NCBI RefSeq assembly: GCF_033807575.1
Contig: NC_084724.1
Span: 13,383,228 to 13,447,227, forward strand
DNA length: 64,000 nucleotides
Direction: 5' to 3'
DNA from: Cydia pomonella
Taxonomy: Eukaryota > Arthropoda > Insecta > Lepidoptera > Tortricidae
Shown here: positions 44,173 to 56,519 of the stretch, one piece after another
How positions within the stretch are numbered: the stretch's first letter is position 1
Layout of the letters: every line of letters begins with the position of its first letter
Translations under genes and position numbers: made by a program
Notes under the pieces: generated by a model
Told to the model about the DNA's origin: nothing
Database searches by the model: none
What the model saw: the letters and a program-made list of their open reading frames with translations, nothing else

Positions 44173-45927
44173 ACATTTACAGAAAGACATAGGTGGCAAC
44201 AGGCTTAAGAACACCAAGAAGAAGATATGGCAAGAATACCTAAGGAATTATTTCAAAGATAAGTTAGATCTGAAACTTGTAACATTATATTGATAGAATA
44301 GCCATATACCTACTGCAGGCGGACACTTCCCTATCTTTTAATTCTGTTTACAAAATGTCTTTACGAATTAAAAGTATAATTATTTAAAAACTGAAATCAA
44401 ATGTATTTTCTTCAAAATGTACCTTACTTACTGTCCTTTCACTTTGGCACACAAACGAATATCAACAAAATCCATATGCATACTAAGCTACCCTGTACTG
44501 TAATAAATAGGCACAATGGTTGTCGATTTGCGGAAAATGCCCAGAAGCACTAACTAACTAACTACCCTGTACTACTCAGCTACTCACCTATCTTCAAATT
44601 TTCGCGCGATCATGAGCAAAACCGCTTTCTTTGACAGGCAGACGGAGAATGAAGTGGGGTTTTATTCTGTGTTCCTGATTGTAAGGTAAGGAACAAGAAA
44701 TTAAATAAATTGCGACTGCTCGAAAACCTAAACAAAAAAGAGAAATACGGAAACAAAATAATGGGAAACCTTCACCGGATCTATTAATTGTTTCCTTTCT
44801 TCTCTTCCCATGCTTGTTTATATTTATTTTATCTTAAGAAACATTAATTGTCTCTGAACAACTGAACCATTAATCGCGTAGAACACAAGCTACGTAGCTA
44901 TTCTATTAAGTCACTTGAACCTATAACGCTGTATGTGCTTATAAACCTGGATTGGACATATGATGTTCTTAATCAAGACAGCTGCACTAATCATAATTAT
45001 ATCTCCTTTCAAGTTTATGAAAAGAAAATCCCGTCGTAAAGAAAATCCTGTCACTTAAGCTGTTCGTACTCTAAGTGAGAATGGCATGTTATTCCGATTT
45101 CATAGCAAGTGCTCAAAGCTAATCTGTGTAGTTTAACCACGCTGTTTTCATGACAAATGCTATGTCAAATACGCGCTGCGTACGAGTACGAGTAAACAGT
45201 ATGGCGACGTGGTTACTTAAGTTTGGACACTTTCTGTACTAGCCACATTGCTACAGAGATTGAATTGACATATAAATATTCACCACATTAGGTCGTGAAA
45301 AACTAATGAGAAAGTTGTAATTTGTCCACAAAAGTGGCAAAGTAAGGTGATGGAAACTTTGAGTTGGTTCCTCATGTTGGCTGTTAGAATTGTCTTTAAA
45401 AAGTTTTTAAATGATAAATATTTATTGCGTTCATTTGGATTAGAGTTCTAATTTATTACAGTAAGGATTTTTCTCCTGTTGGTGTGATGAAAATTTTTGT
45501 GTTTCACTCGTTAGCAAAGTTTGTTTAACCCTCGCAAATTCCATTCCAAGATTTATAATATGTATTTTGGAAGCTTTCGCTTGCTCGAGTATCGGAATTA
45601 AACAACAACTTTGCCCTCTTGTAAAAATTATGTTTCTGAATTTGTCACCTACTTAGCTTGAGGCGATCGCTAGCCTGCGGTCGAACTGCGTCTAGAATAA
45701 GACCGGCATACCTCGTAGTGCCTAATTGAACGCTTCCTCTGCGAGTACGTGGTTCCACAATATGTGATTACGGCTATATTTCTGCAGGATACAGCGTAGG
45801 ACACGTACGACCCGCAAAGAAGGGATTAACTCTCTTATGCAATGAGAGATATAATGCTGTTCTGCAGTTGTGGTCGGTGCTTGTGGAATGATTAAATATT
45901 TCTATCTAATCAGATAAAAAATAACAA
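44173..45927. other. Non-coding stretch
   Basis: No gene, RNA or clear repeat that I can support. Confidence 0.4.
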
Positions 45928-46243
45928 AAAAAGATCGGCCAAGAACCTGTCGGGCCATGCTTAGTGTAGAGTTTCGTAGTTACCATTCTGTTAGATCAGG
46001 CCAAATGGGGCTATTAATTAGTAAGTATCATGTAGGTACATAACCTTATGCTTATAAGGGAGTACCTTCGCAGTGCTTTGGGCGTCTTTTTACTAAGAAG
46101 AGAAGATTTCTTGCAATATCCCAAAAACGGCTGGACCGATCATGTATTAGCAAAAACGATCACGAAGCAAAACCGCGGACGGACGGACAGACGGATATCG
46201 CGAAGCCATAAGAGTTTCTAGGTAACTACGAAACCCTAACAAT
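45928..46243 (-). repeat. Dispersed repeat R3, inverted partial copy
   Basis: GGCCAAGAACCTGTCGGGCC at the left and CCATAAGAGTTTCTAGGTAA at the right mirror the two ends of 28675-29372. Confidence 0.6.
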
Positions 46244-48201
46244 AGGTAACTGACTGTTTATGCACACTTTTATTTGATGAGTGCACGTCATGTCTTTTGC
46301 ATGTACATCAAAATCCTCCTCGAGATATTTTTACTGAACTCAAACTCAAGATGAGGTGAGGATTACTATAACTAGCTTCAATCTAAAATAGGCCCTTGAG
46401 GCAGTGTACCAAGGATACTGGCGGCATTTCCTCGTTGTATCGCAATACTGATACGTTGTGCGAGGAAGCCGCCGGCTCTTCGGTCACCAGTTACCGTCAA
46501 CCAGACGTTTCGCAATTTCTACAAAAAACTTGCGCGCGCTGGGACCCAATGGACCTAGAGTTTCAACGCCCTGGTTAGGTTAGGATACAAAATAAAATAT
46601 CCCGTTTTTAGTTTGGGTAACGTCAAATGCAGAATCAAAAATCTGCAAAATGATTTGATAGCGTCAAATAAAATTGTCAAGAATAAAGCGGAATCAAATG
46701 TCAACTTGGATATCCAATCAAAATTGGTTGGCTTGTATATGATTTCTTTTTCAGATACGAATCAAAGCTGTGACTATTTCCGTTACGTTTCCCATTTGAA
46801 ATACGAATTTCTTATCGAATATAGAACTTCGTGTTCCGTTATTTTCAGTTGCGGTACCGAGAATTTGTAGCTCAGAGTCGTTACGACGCTTTCAGTGGAT
46901 AAGAATGGTGAAACCGTCATACATAGAGATGATATTACCAACGTAGGTAAAGAGAGAAGTAGAAAAGATTTCACCGCATTTGAGCAAAATACGTTAAGTG
47001 CATATGCATAACTAAAACTTACTTTGATAAGAAATATTGTTAGTGTTGACAGAAAATGAATAATATATACAAGAATGCAATATACATATAACTACTGAAA
47101 GCAGGTTGGGCAATAAGGGCAAGCGGTATGCCACTGGATTGGATGGAAATTTGAATGCCATTACCAAATCGATTTCGATGTAGTAATGAACCAATTACAA
47201 CATTTTCACTATTAAGAAATTTTTCGTAACAAAACAGTTTATCTTATTGTTGGCCATTATTTACGGGTGTTTAAGGTATCATAGAAGGTTTATGATATGT
47301 GTGTAGATATAGGTAATTGTGAGGTAATATCAACTCTTTATTATATTTCGGCATCGTAGAATTTTGCAGTTCGTTCTATATAAATACAAAGTAATGTGAT
47401 ATAATAACGGTTCGTGTCTAGCACAAGTGTTTTGTTTCACATACCGAGGTGTAAATAAAAACAGAAAGACCTGAGGAGTTTCATGAAATGCAATAGGAAA
47501 CAGTATAATCCTTTGTTGTATATTTGTTATTCTGCTCTACCTACGCAGAATTATTCTTTTCGTTCATAATAATGGATCCAGAAATAGCTATGTATGTGTC
47601 CGTATTCAATTTCCGAGCAATGTACAGTCGGCATCAAAAGCAGCGTATGCAACATATGATGTAGCTAAGAATTTACGGTTTTCGCAATTTTTCCTTTATC
47701 TGTGCTATAAAACGTTGCTTCGTACCAAATTTCAATATTCTGAGTTCACAGGAAGTACCCTGTAGGTTTTGATTCCCTTGCCAGTGTCGAAAATTTGCGG
47801 CATAAACGGCTGTATCTTTTGATTGCGTTGGCTTAGAAGTTTTATTTTATCACAGCTCCAAGGGACAGTAGACCTGAGTATTTGATATAAATTCCAGCTT
47901 GATACCTCCACGCGTTCCTGAGAAAAAGGGTCATGACTGACAGATAGGCGGACGGACGGACGGACAATAAAGTGATCCTATAAGGGTTCCGTTTTTTTCC
48001 TTTCGAGCTACGGAGCGCTAAAAATAGAAAACAAAAATATTGACGCAAATAAATTATATGGGGCAGGTCATCTAAATCGGTCCACTCTCCATACAAAGAC
48101 CAAAATTGTTTTGCGTAAGATAACTGTATCTACAGTTGGCGCATAGTCTTTTTGACGCTGAATAATCACAATGGAAAAGGACTTATAAGGAAATCAAATT
48201 T
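46244..48201. other. Non-coding stretch with repeat fragments
   Basis: Includes a GGACGGACGGACGGACAATA and ATAAGGGTTCCGTTTTTT block (47950-47998) typical of dispersed repeats. Small open frames at 46396-46578 and 46613-46870 show no protein signature. Confidence 0.4.
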
Positions 48202-48341
48202 TTAATTTCCGGTTCTGCAATTTTTTTCTGGGAATATTTTTATTTTTACAATCAATAAAATATCATCGAGACTCTTGGATCTTGGGAGAAGAATTCTACG
48301 TTGATCTTCTGTCATCTTTTCAACGTCAGAGACACTGAACT
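48202..48341 (-). CDS. Possible isolated exon, function unknown
   Basis: After an acceptor-like CTTGATAG, the - strand reads FSVSDVEKMTEDQRRILLP and RSKSLDDILL to a stop at 48202-48204. The first part has coding-like composition; the end drifts to AT-rich codons. No partner exon or family is recognised. Confidence 0.2.
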
Positions 48342-48465
48342 CTATCAAGTAACATAAGTAGGTACACATTAAGTCGAGAGGCCCCATTCGACTCAATAAA
48401 GTGACGTTAGATGACTGCCATATCGTTACGTTTTATGAAATATTAAAATTTACTGGTCTGACCTA

Positions 48466-48810
<345 letters not shown>

Positions 48811-49437
48811 TAATTTATTGCAAAAGTCAGGGTCTAATTTTACCTATTTTGCTATTAAGTATAAGTTCTTTCGTCTTTCAACATTTGACAATTTGGTCAT
48901 GACGTTACTTTATCGAAGTAGATTGGGTCCGTATTTTAAAGGCTCCTTAACTTGGTGCAAGTTCGATGTCAGCAAATCTAAAAGCCTGAACGACAAGTTT
49001 CGGTAGACCAGTGTTAAGTTTTTGAACCTCAATCTGTCATTCAAAATGTACTTATCTCAGAATCCACTGTGCGAACTGGTAAGCTAGCCCTAATATTGCT
49101 TATCTATTCTCGAGACATTTCGTCTCAAGGGAGATCTCATAGTAGTTGAGTTGAGATCGATATTTGTGGCAACTGTACGAATTCAAAGGTCTTTATATAA
49201 TGGTCCTAGATACGTCAAACGAACGCTTTGGGAAGCTTTGTTAAGCCTTACTTAGTTCGAGTGTCGACCCTTAATCCTAGTGAATCTAGTGATTAGTCCG
49301 CTGATGAGAGAATACTTCCATAGTTAACACTACTCCATATCAAAGAGTACGTACAGTTAGCAGTAGAAGCGGATGAAACGACGCACCTAAAGTATCTGTC
49401 ATCCTGGGATTATTTTCCAAATAAATATACATATATA

Positions 49438-49640
49438 TGCCTGGTAAGGGCATTTATTCGTGTGATGAGCATGGATATTTGTTCCTGAGTCATGGGTGTT
49501 TTCTATGTATTTAAGTATTTATAAATATTTATATATTATATATATCCTTGTCTAAGTACCCTCAATACAAGCCTTATTGAGCTTACTGTGGGACTTAGTC
49601 AATTTGTATAATTATGTCCTATAATATTTATTATTATATC
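49438..49640 (+). mobile_element. SINE type B, headless
   Basis: GGTAAGGGCATTTATTCGTG through CTTATTGAGCTTACTGTGGG to an ATTTATT tail. The tRNA-like head is absent. Confidence 0.65.
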
Positions 49641-49679
49641 TACAGTTCGCATACTAAAGAGCCAGACGGAACCTAAATA

Positions 49680-49890
49680 GAGGGACTTATAATCTTTGAG
49701 ATTTTATTGTATTAAGACAAACACGTATGTACATATAAAGCAAAACAAATTTTAAACAAACGAACTATAACTATCTCTAGAAATTATTGCCCTAAGGTTG
49801 ACTGGTAGAGAATGCCTCATGGCATTAAGTTCGCCTTTTGTACATTAAGTTTTTCTTTTGTGCAATAAAGTTTTAAGTAAATAAATAAAT
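49680..49890 (+). mobile_element. LINE 3' UTR fragment
   Basis: GACTGGTAGAGAATGCCTCA, then GTGCAATAAAGTTTTAAGTA and a TAAA tail. Confidence 0.6.
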
Positions 49891-49990
49891 CTACAGTATA
49901 AACCCTATTCCGACCGCCGCCCTGTACAAACTTGGCACAAATACTTGAGGCATTTCCGCGCTGGATGGCAAGCGATATTTGTTAGACTAA

Positions 49991-50187
49991 GGGCCTGTTT
50001 GACAATATCCAAGTAAGTCCTGAATAAGCTACTTGCCACTTTTCTGACGAATAAAGTCGTTTCACAATCTTCAAATAAGCTTAACGGGTAGATAAAGTGC
50101 TCAGTTGTTTATGAAGTTTTAACTGGCGGTTAATTTATTTGTTAAGTAGCTATCTGATACTTTACTTGGACATTGTGAAACAGGCCC
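49991..50187. mobile_element. PIF/Harbinger-like MITE, copy 1
   Basis: 197 bp. The ends GGGCCTGTTTGACAATATCC and GACATTGTGAAACAGGCCC are inverted repeats. The 3-bp target is TAA on both sides (49988-49990 and 50188-50190), as expected for TWA-targeting PIF/Harbinger elements. Confidence 0.8.
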
Positions 50188-50299
50188 TAAGTTGGAGCCT
50201 GAAGGGGTTCTTTCAGTTCGTATTAGCCAAAGAATGGTGGATACTTTTGACGAGTAGTTTGATTCTATACTTTCGATGCTAACTGTACTTAGTACTTTG

Positions 50300-51651
50300 A
50301 TCCTTATCAATACCCTTAACGTGTGTATATTTTAAACGATTTTCAATAATACATTCTTTAAGGTTGAATTTATTGATGAGAGCCGCGTGTCTGCGGATGA
50401 ATTTCAATCAGCGATGTATTTACGCTCGAAACAATGTGAATAAGTAAACGTATATTTTGAGTAGAATATCTTTACATTGTGTTTAAATCTTTAAATTAAT
50501 TAAGCCTATATTTAGATTCACTCCGTTTACTGTTGGTCCTATTTTTATTTAATTATAATCTTCTTGCTTTAATTTTAATCATGTTGCGGCATTTAGATTG
50601 ATATTTGTTTAGTAAAGTTAACATTTATTCTAAAACAGCTCTCTACAGTAACAGAAACTTCTCGATGAGAAAAAAAAACACATCTAGTTGAAGTCATTAA
50701 TAAATCTAGAGCAAAAGTTCAAAGGGAGTTTTAGACGTGCAAAAAGCGGAAGGAAGAAAATAAATAGGAACAAAAAGTTTTAAAATTTTAAATGGACTGT
50801 AACTTGTTCAATATTCAATCATAACTAGGAAGCCAACGACCCACGCTGGAACAGACAATAACATAACTTACCTACTTTTAGTTTTTATTGGAGTCGAGTA
50901 AAAATATAGTGGCGCAGGATAAGATTTATAGCACCCTTCGCCTAGTGAGTATCGCAAACATCCGTCGATTCGGACCCCATGCTAATATTTACCGGACCCG
51001 TGAAATACGCACTCTGGGTTCGGAGGCATATTTATGGCCTAAGTACCAACGGTCGGTACATGCGTTTCCCTCTTTGAGATATGTTATTGGCACTTATTTA
51101 TTTTGTCATTTATTTTATAGCTTCCTTGTTGCCGTCTACCGTTGTTGCTATAGGTGCAGATATACAGAAAGAACATTTATAGGATTTCTCATTGTCATTC
51201 TATTTTCCTCCGTTCACAAATTAATATATGTTTACTGAAACATCTGTGTTATTTATTTTGATACCGATTTTGAATAGTATTATTGCTAAGAAATCACGTC
51301 TGATAGATTAAAGTAGATTCAATAGCTATACCTAACTCTAAGAGAATCCCACGGCAGCGGTTATTATACCCGCAGCCACATCTTTATTGAAGATATTTCT
51401 TTTTGAAAGTACATAAACCCTGACTGACCTCATGGATGTTTCATGACTTCGCCGACTTTTAACAACCCGCTGTGTCTTGTCTCATAGTTTTTCAGTAATA
51501 GATTATTATATAGATATGATATAAAACCGTAAGATAGTCTCAAATTATTAGTGCAGCGGCAAAGTAAGTGCCGTTTTAGTTAAGAATAATACATATCTGC
51601 CGACCAGAAGACAGGCGTCAGGTTTTTCATTACGAGTACAATGCCCAGAAG
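50300..51651. other. Non-coding stretch
   Basis: No gene supported; a 116-codon frame at 50888-51238 has no recognisable domain. Confidence 0.4.
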
Positions 51652-52310
51652 TTGGACCCGGGTACGTCTTGGACCCGGGTACGTCCTCGACCCGGGTTTT
51701 TTTTTTTTTTCTTTTTTTTTTTTTATACTACGTCGGTGGCAAACAAGCATACGGCCTGCCTGATGGTAAGCAGTATCCGTAGCCTATGTACGCCTGCAAC
51801 TCCAGAGGAGTTACATGCGCGTTGCCGACCCTAACCCCCTCCCACCCTCGTTGAGCTCTGGCAACCTTACTCACCGGCAGGAACACAACACTATGAGTAG
51901 GGTCTAGTGTTATTTGGCTGCGATTTTCTGTAAGGTGGAGGTACTTCCCCAGTTGGGCTCTCTCCTTAAACTACGTCCTACGTGTAAAAGAGAGGTATGG
52001 GCATTGTGAATGTCATCTCGCTCTGTGTGGTAGGGCACAGCACAGCGGATGTCATTCCAGATCTAGAGCGGAGCCCAACTGGGGAAGTACCTCCACCTTA
52101 CAGAAAACGGCAGCCAAATAACACTAGACCCTACTCATAGTGTTGTGTTCCTGCCGGTGAGTAAGGTTGCCAGAGCTCAACGAGAGGGGGAATGCTAGTG
52201 TCGGCAACGCGCATGCTCCTCTGGAGTTGTAGGCGTATATAGGCTACGGAGACTGCTTAACATCAGGCGGGCCGTATGCTTGTTTGCCACCGACGTAGTA
52301 TAAAAAAAAA
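51652..52310. repeat. Head-to-head inverted pair of repeat R2
   Basis: A truncated + copy (about 51700-51963) abuts a full - copy (52310-51964), giving arms of about 240 bp that could form a large hairpin. Just left are three tandem 17-bp GGACCCGGGTACGTC-like units (51652-51696); GGACGTACCCGGGTCC also borders the R2 copy at 37022. Confidence 0.85.
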
Positions 52311-52319
52311 GTTAGTCCA

Positions 52320-53450
52320 TCGTCATCACGTAATAGTCTGTACGTGTTAGACTTCATTAGCTCTGAATAGTCTTTGTACGATGGCGGGTGCTGTCTCTGC
52401 GCTGATGTGATGAGTGGTATCCGCTCGATGTAACTCTGACATATGAATTAATTTTCGTAAAAGCCTCTAAGTTTGATCTTCGGAATAACATACCTACCTA
52501 CAGTAAATAGGTGGGTACCTCCGTCGAAAATGTAAACGCACTATTGAGGTCGGTTCAAAAACTGCATTCAACCAGGTCAGGCACTGAAATAACGCTCAAC
52601 TCCGTTCTGTAAAATGTTCAATGAAAGATTTCGTGACAGAAAATCGTTGGTAATAAGTTTCAACCATTGAAGTCGCGGCGATGCTCCGTTTGCCTCGACC
52701 CCGATTCGCCAACTTTACGTCTTTAGGGTTGAACCACCTTGTAGTCTGCAGGTACTGCATTATGAAGCTTCTACGAAGTGCACTAAGTCACCAGACATGA
52801 ACTGTGTAGAACTATGACTACCAGGACTACATGTGACGTTTCATTCTGTGTTCAACCTTATGCAAATTATTGTAGACTTAATTTTCATGAGCACATATGA
52901 TGCGTGGATGTCAATGGCGCTCATATCATATAGGTAAGTAGATGATCATCTATAGTGTGGTGTGTTAATTGTTCCATCAAGGAGTTGTGGTGATCTTTGA
53001 GTTTGATGACAGCATGCCGACTGCGCGCCTTTATTTCTATCTGTTTTTGTCTTTTGTTACTACACAATTGATTCGTTTTGGGGGGCCTTATTATCCTTAC
53101 CATTATATAAATAGCAATATAAGTTACAAGTTAAATACTAAATGCATATTAAAAACGAAAACAATTTACAGATTTAATCATTTGTAAATCTCTACGTGTT
53201 CAATAATTTAGTGTAGCGAATTGATTTTGCGACAAATTGAAACAGTCTGTAAGAACGCATTTGGCGCCCAAGTTTCTTAATGCATTTACTTGAGCGACGA
53301 CTGAAAACTTGGAAAAACTTGGTTGTGTTTGGAAATACCTAGTTTATTTATTTTCAGCGAATTGAAAAAGATTCTTGCCTCGTCATATGACGAGAAGAAA
53401 AAATCTTTCCTGAGTCCTTGAATAGTTTATTTAGTGATTCAAAGAATGGA
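52320..53450. other. Non-coding stretch
   Basis: No gene or clear repeat supported. Confidence 0.4.
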
Positions 53451-53458
53451 ACGTTTAT

Positions 53459-53545
53459 TATGGGACCGACCCCGAAATCGCGAAAATGTTATTTGCCCTT
53501 TCGTATAATTAATAAAATTTCATCGATTTCGGGGTTGGTCCCATA
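53459..53545. repeat. 87-bp hairpin element
   Basis: Arms TATGGGACCGACCCCGAAAT... (53459-53480) and ...ATTTCGGGGTTGGTCCCATA (53524-53545) pair over 22 bp with one mismatch. Confidence 0.75.
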
Positions 53546-53639
53546 GTAAAAATAAATAAATAAAAATAAAAATCATTTATTTCGGACGACACAATCCATA
53601 TTTTGTTAGTTACAAATATACTTAAATTACTATGTTACT

Positions 53640-53930
53640 ACCTAAACTAAGATGTTGGGAGGTCCAGTGCCTAATTAATGCACTGTCCCATCTCCCTGCC
53701 ACGACAGCCAGGAGACTGTGGCGGCTGTCAGTGGCGGAGCGTCGCGGCGCAGCGCTTGCGCAGCGTCGCGTGGAAACCATCTACATGCGCGTCGCCGAAC
53801 ATGCCCGACGCACTGCAGTATCGCGGCAGCCGCAACAGTACCCTGAACGCGTCATTGTACTGTACACGCATGGCATTCATAGAACGCTACGTGTATCTCG
53901 TCCACAGGCTGCAGGCGTACAGCGAAGTAA
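53640..53930 (-). pseudogene. LINE reverse-transcriptase relic
   Basis: On the - strand one frame with several stops reads MRVQYNDAFRVLLRLPRYCS, ASGMFGDAHVDGFHATLRKR and CAATLRH: the region after the RT core of a LINE. Confidence 0.7.
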
Positions 53931-54237
53931 AAGTATAGTTTGATTTAGCTCGTAGAATCGAGCCCTGCAATTAAAACCTCATGGTGGCAGACATACTGTA
54001 GATGAAAATTTTCAAATAGGGAGTTTTCCTAATTAAGATATTAGGAGAAATATTACATAACATAGATCAAAATTAATGCGAATAGATTCGCGAGAACAGC
54101 ATAGGTATGTTTTTGTTATTATTTAGGTACCTATTATATTGGTGTTTGACGATCTTTTTGTGAAATTCTTATTATTAAGTTTACCATATCTATAATAAAT
54201 AATAATAATTCAATGTTTTTTTGGAGAATAATAATAA

Positions 54238-54360
54238 CTGCATCAATAAATTGCTCTGATATTTAGATTAAGATGATATTTGTAAAATTTGACGATTTAA
54301 AAGTGCTTGTTGCTAGGCCTATTTGAATAAAGAATATATTGAGTTTGACTTTGACTTTAT
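54238..54360 (+). mobile_element. LINE 3' end fragment
   Basis: ATCAATAAATTGCTCTGATA and GTGCTTGTTGCTAGGCCTA, with a (TTGACT)n-like tail. The ending is the same as that of the LINE at 55028-55960. Confidence 0.7.
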
Positions 54361-54905
54361 ATTTTAACTGAGCGATTTTAGCAGTTAGAACATTTGAATT
54401 ATGGGGAAACGCGTTGGTTTCGATTTTCGAAAATTCACCCGTTGAGGAGAAAGAGGACCGAATACCATGCAGTATGAACCGTGGGCACAACTTATCATGA
54501 AACGGTGTGAATTAGTCACGTAGCGGCCGATAACATTGTCGCACTCACTACTTTTATGGTACAATTGAAATAAACGTGATTCAGAAAACGAAACAATTAG
54601 TTACCTGTTGTTTTACGATATAGTTGAACAAACATTTGTAGACTCTATATCAATACAAGAGAGTTCATAATTGGTCGCTTAAGTGTGTCTCTCGTTGCTG
54701 ATACGGAAACTATATTATTGCGTTGGATAGTAAACTTTATAACCATGGTTGTTGAGTTTAATTTGCTTTGTATAAGATACGTCGTTAAACGACTGACAAG
54801 GCAAATAGTCTCATTTTATGTGACGTAGTCACGTAGCGAAGAAATAGGTCGCAAAGAAAATGTTTCAGGCGAGATGCAAGGAGTCGTCAAGTTTGCTACC
54901 CATCA

Positions 54906-55018
54906 GAGGGCCTACCGCGAACCACGTTCGACGTGTTGCCTCTCTGTCGCACTTGTAAATTCGTACGTAAGTGTGACAGGGAGGCAACACGTCGAACGTT
55001 ATTCGCGGTAGGCCCTCA
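54906..55018. repeat. Hairpin MITE next to LINE relic
   Basis: GGGCCTACCGCGAACCACGT pairs with the sequence ending CGCGGTAGGCCC; the CACGTCGAACGT-type inner arms also match. A half copy is near 56940-56995. Confidence 0.75.
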
Positions 55019-55027
55019 GGACTAGTA

Positions 55028-55960
55028 TTGGTACAGTCTACGCTTTGGACCAGTGCCTTCATCGTTGTCGTCGACTGAGTTCTGCAGCTTTTGCAGTAAG
55101 CAAAATCCGTCAGTTAACTGATGTAAAAACAGCTCGATTAGTATATTTTAGTTACTTCCATAGCATTATGTCATATGGTATTTTACTGTGGGGTGGTGCT
55201 TCAGATATAAATACCATTTTTGTTCTGCAGAAGAGGGCTATTCGAGCAATATATAAAATGAACCATAGAGACTCACTGAGAGATAAATTTAAGGAAATTG
55301 ACATCATGACAGTGCACTGTCAATACATTTATGAGAATATTCTGTATGTGCATACAAATATTGCCGATTTTAAGAAAAATTGTGACATTCATAATATTAA
55401 TACTAGAAATAAACATAAGTTCGCCGTGCCCTTCACTCGGCTCCATAAAATTAAAAAATCATTCATGGGTAATTGTGTGAGATTTTATAATAAACTTCCA
55501 AACCATATTACTGAGTTACCAATTAATAAATTTAAGAATCATGTAAAGCGTAAACTTATTTCTAAAGCTTATTATACCACACAAGACTACATGAATGATA
55601 AAACAACGTGGGATTAATTGTGATTCGAAATGATTAATTATTTATTATATTTGAATAATGATGATGAAATGGATATTCCAATGCATGTATTTCCTTTGTT
55701 GTTTTTATTATATTTGTTTGACATTTAGAATTTATTCTAGAAACAATCTAGACTAGTATTTTTTATACATTTTTTTTTTGAATGACTATATTTTGTGAAA
55801 GTTTTAGTATTAAATTTGATCTATGAATTATATTATCATCATCAACATCAATAAATTGCTCTGATAATTAGATTAAGATAATTATATGTAATACTCTCTT
55901 ACTATTCATAAGTGCTTGTTGCTAGGCCTACATGAATAAAGTATATTTGAATTGAATTGA
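55028..55960 (+). pseudogene. CR1/Jockey-like LINE 3' fragment
   Basis: An open frame of about 190 codons to 55617 reads RRLSSAAFAVSKIRQLTD, FHSIMSYGILLWGGASDI, VLQKRAIRAIYKMNHRDSL, then basic YNKLPNHI and FKNHVKRKL. This is the C-terminal domain that follows reverse transcriptase. A 3' UTR and a TTGAA-type tail follow. No RT catalytic core is present, so it is 5'-truncated. Confidence 0.85.
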
Positions 55961-56164
55961 GTTACCAGCGGCTGGAATTATCTTTAATTTCCGTTTTAGT
56001 TTATTAGACATTTATTAACATAGTGTTGAAACATCAAGGGGGCTAGCCAAGACGACAATCTAAACTAATAATGCATGGACATAGTCACGTGACTTATCGA
56101 GCCTCTGTCAATCTCGATAATACATTTAGTTCCGTACGGCGTATGTCGATGTCATATTGTCTAG

Positions 56165-56345
56165 GCCCCCAGAACATACGGTCCGCCTGATGGTAATCCG
56201 TCGCCGTTGCCTATGGACGCCTGAAATTCTAGAGGTGTTACATGCGCGTTGCCGACCCTTGAAAATCTGTACACTCCTTTTTTGAAGAACCTCATATTGT
56301 AGACCCTCGGGAAAACCTCGGCAGGTAGCTCATTCCATATTATTC
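56165..56345 (+). repeat. Dispersed repeat R2-related fragment
   Basis: CATACGGTCCGCCTGATGG, then GTTACATGCGCGTTGCCGAC, diverged from the 36697 copy. Confidence 0.55.
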
Positions 56346-56519
56346 ATTCATTTTTTATTTTTTATTAATTTTGTATATGTATTAACATGTATAACTCTAT
56401 AGTGTGATTTTATCTGTCTGTTTCTGGCACAGTAGCTCTTAATTGTGTCAGTTATATTAATCGGAAATCTTGTTTGTCGAGATGTTTCTTAGTTATGTTT
56501 GGTTAAAATCAGTGCCGGA

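Noticed and set aside
50888..51238. 116-codon frame with a hydrophobic end
   Set aside because: No recognisable motif, splice context or homologous copy; length alone is not evidence here.
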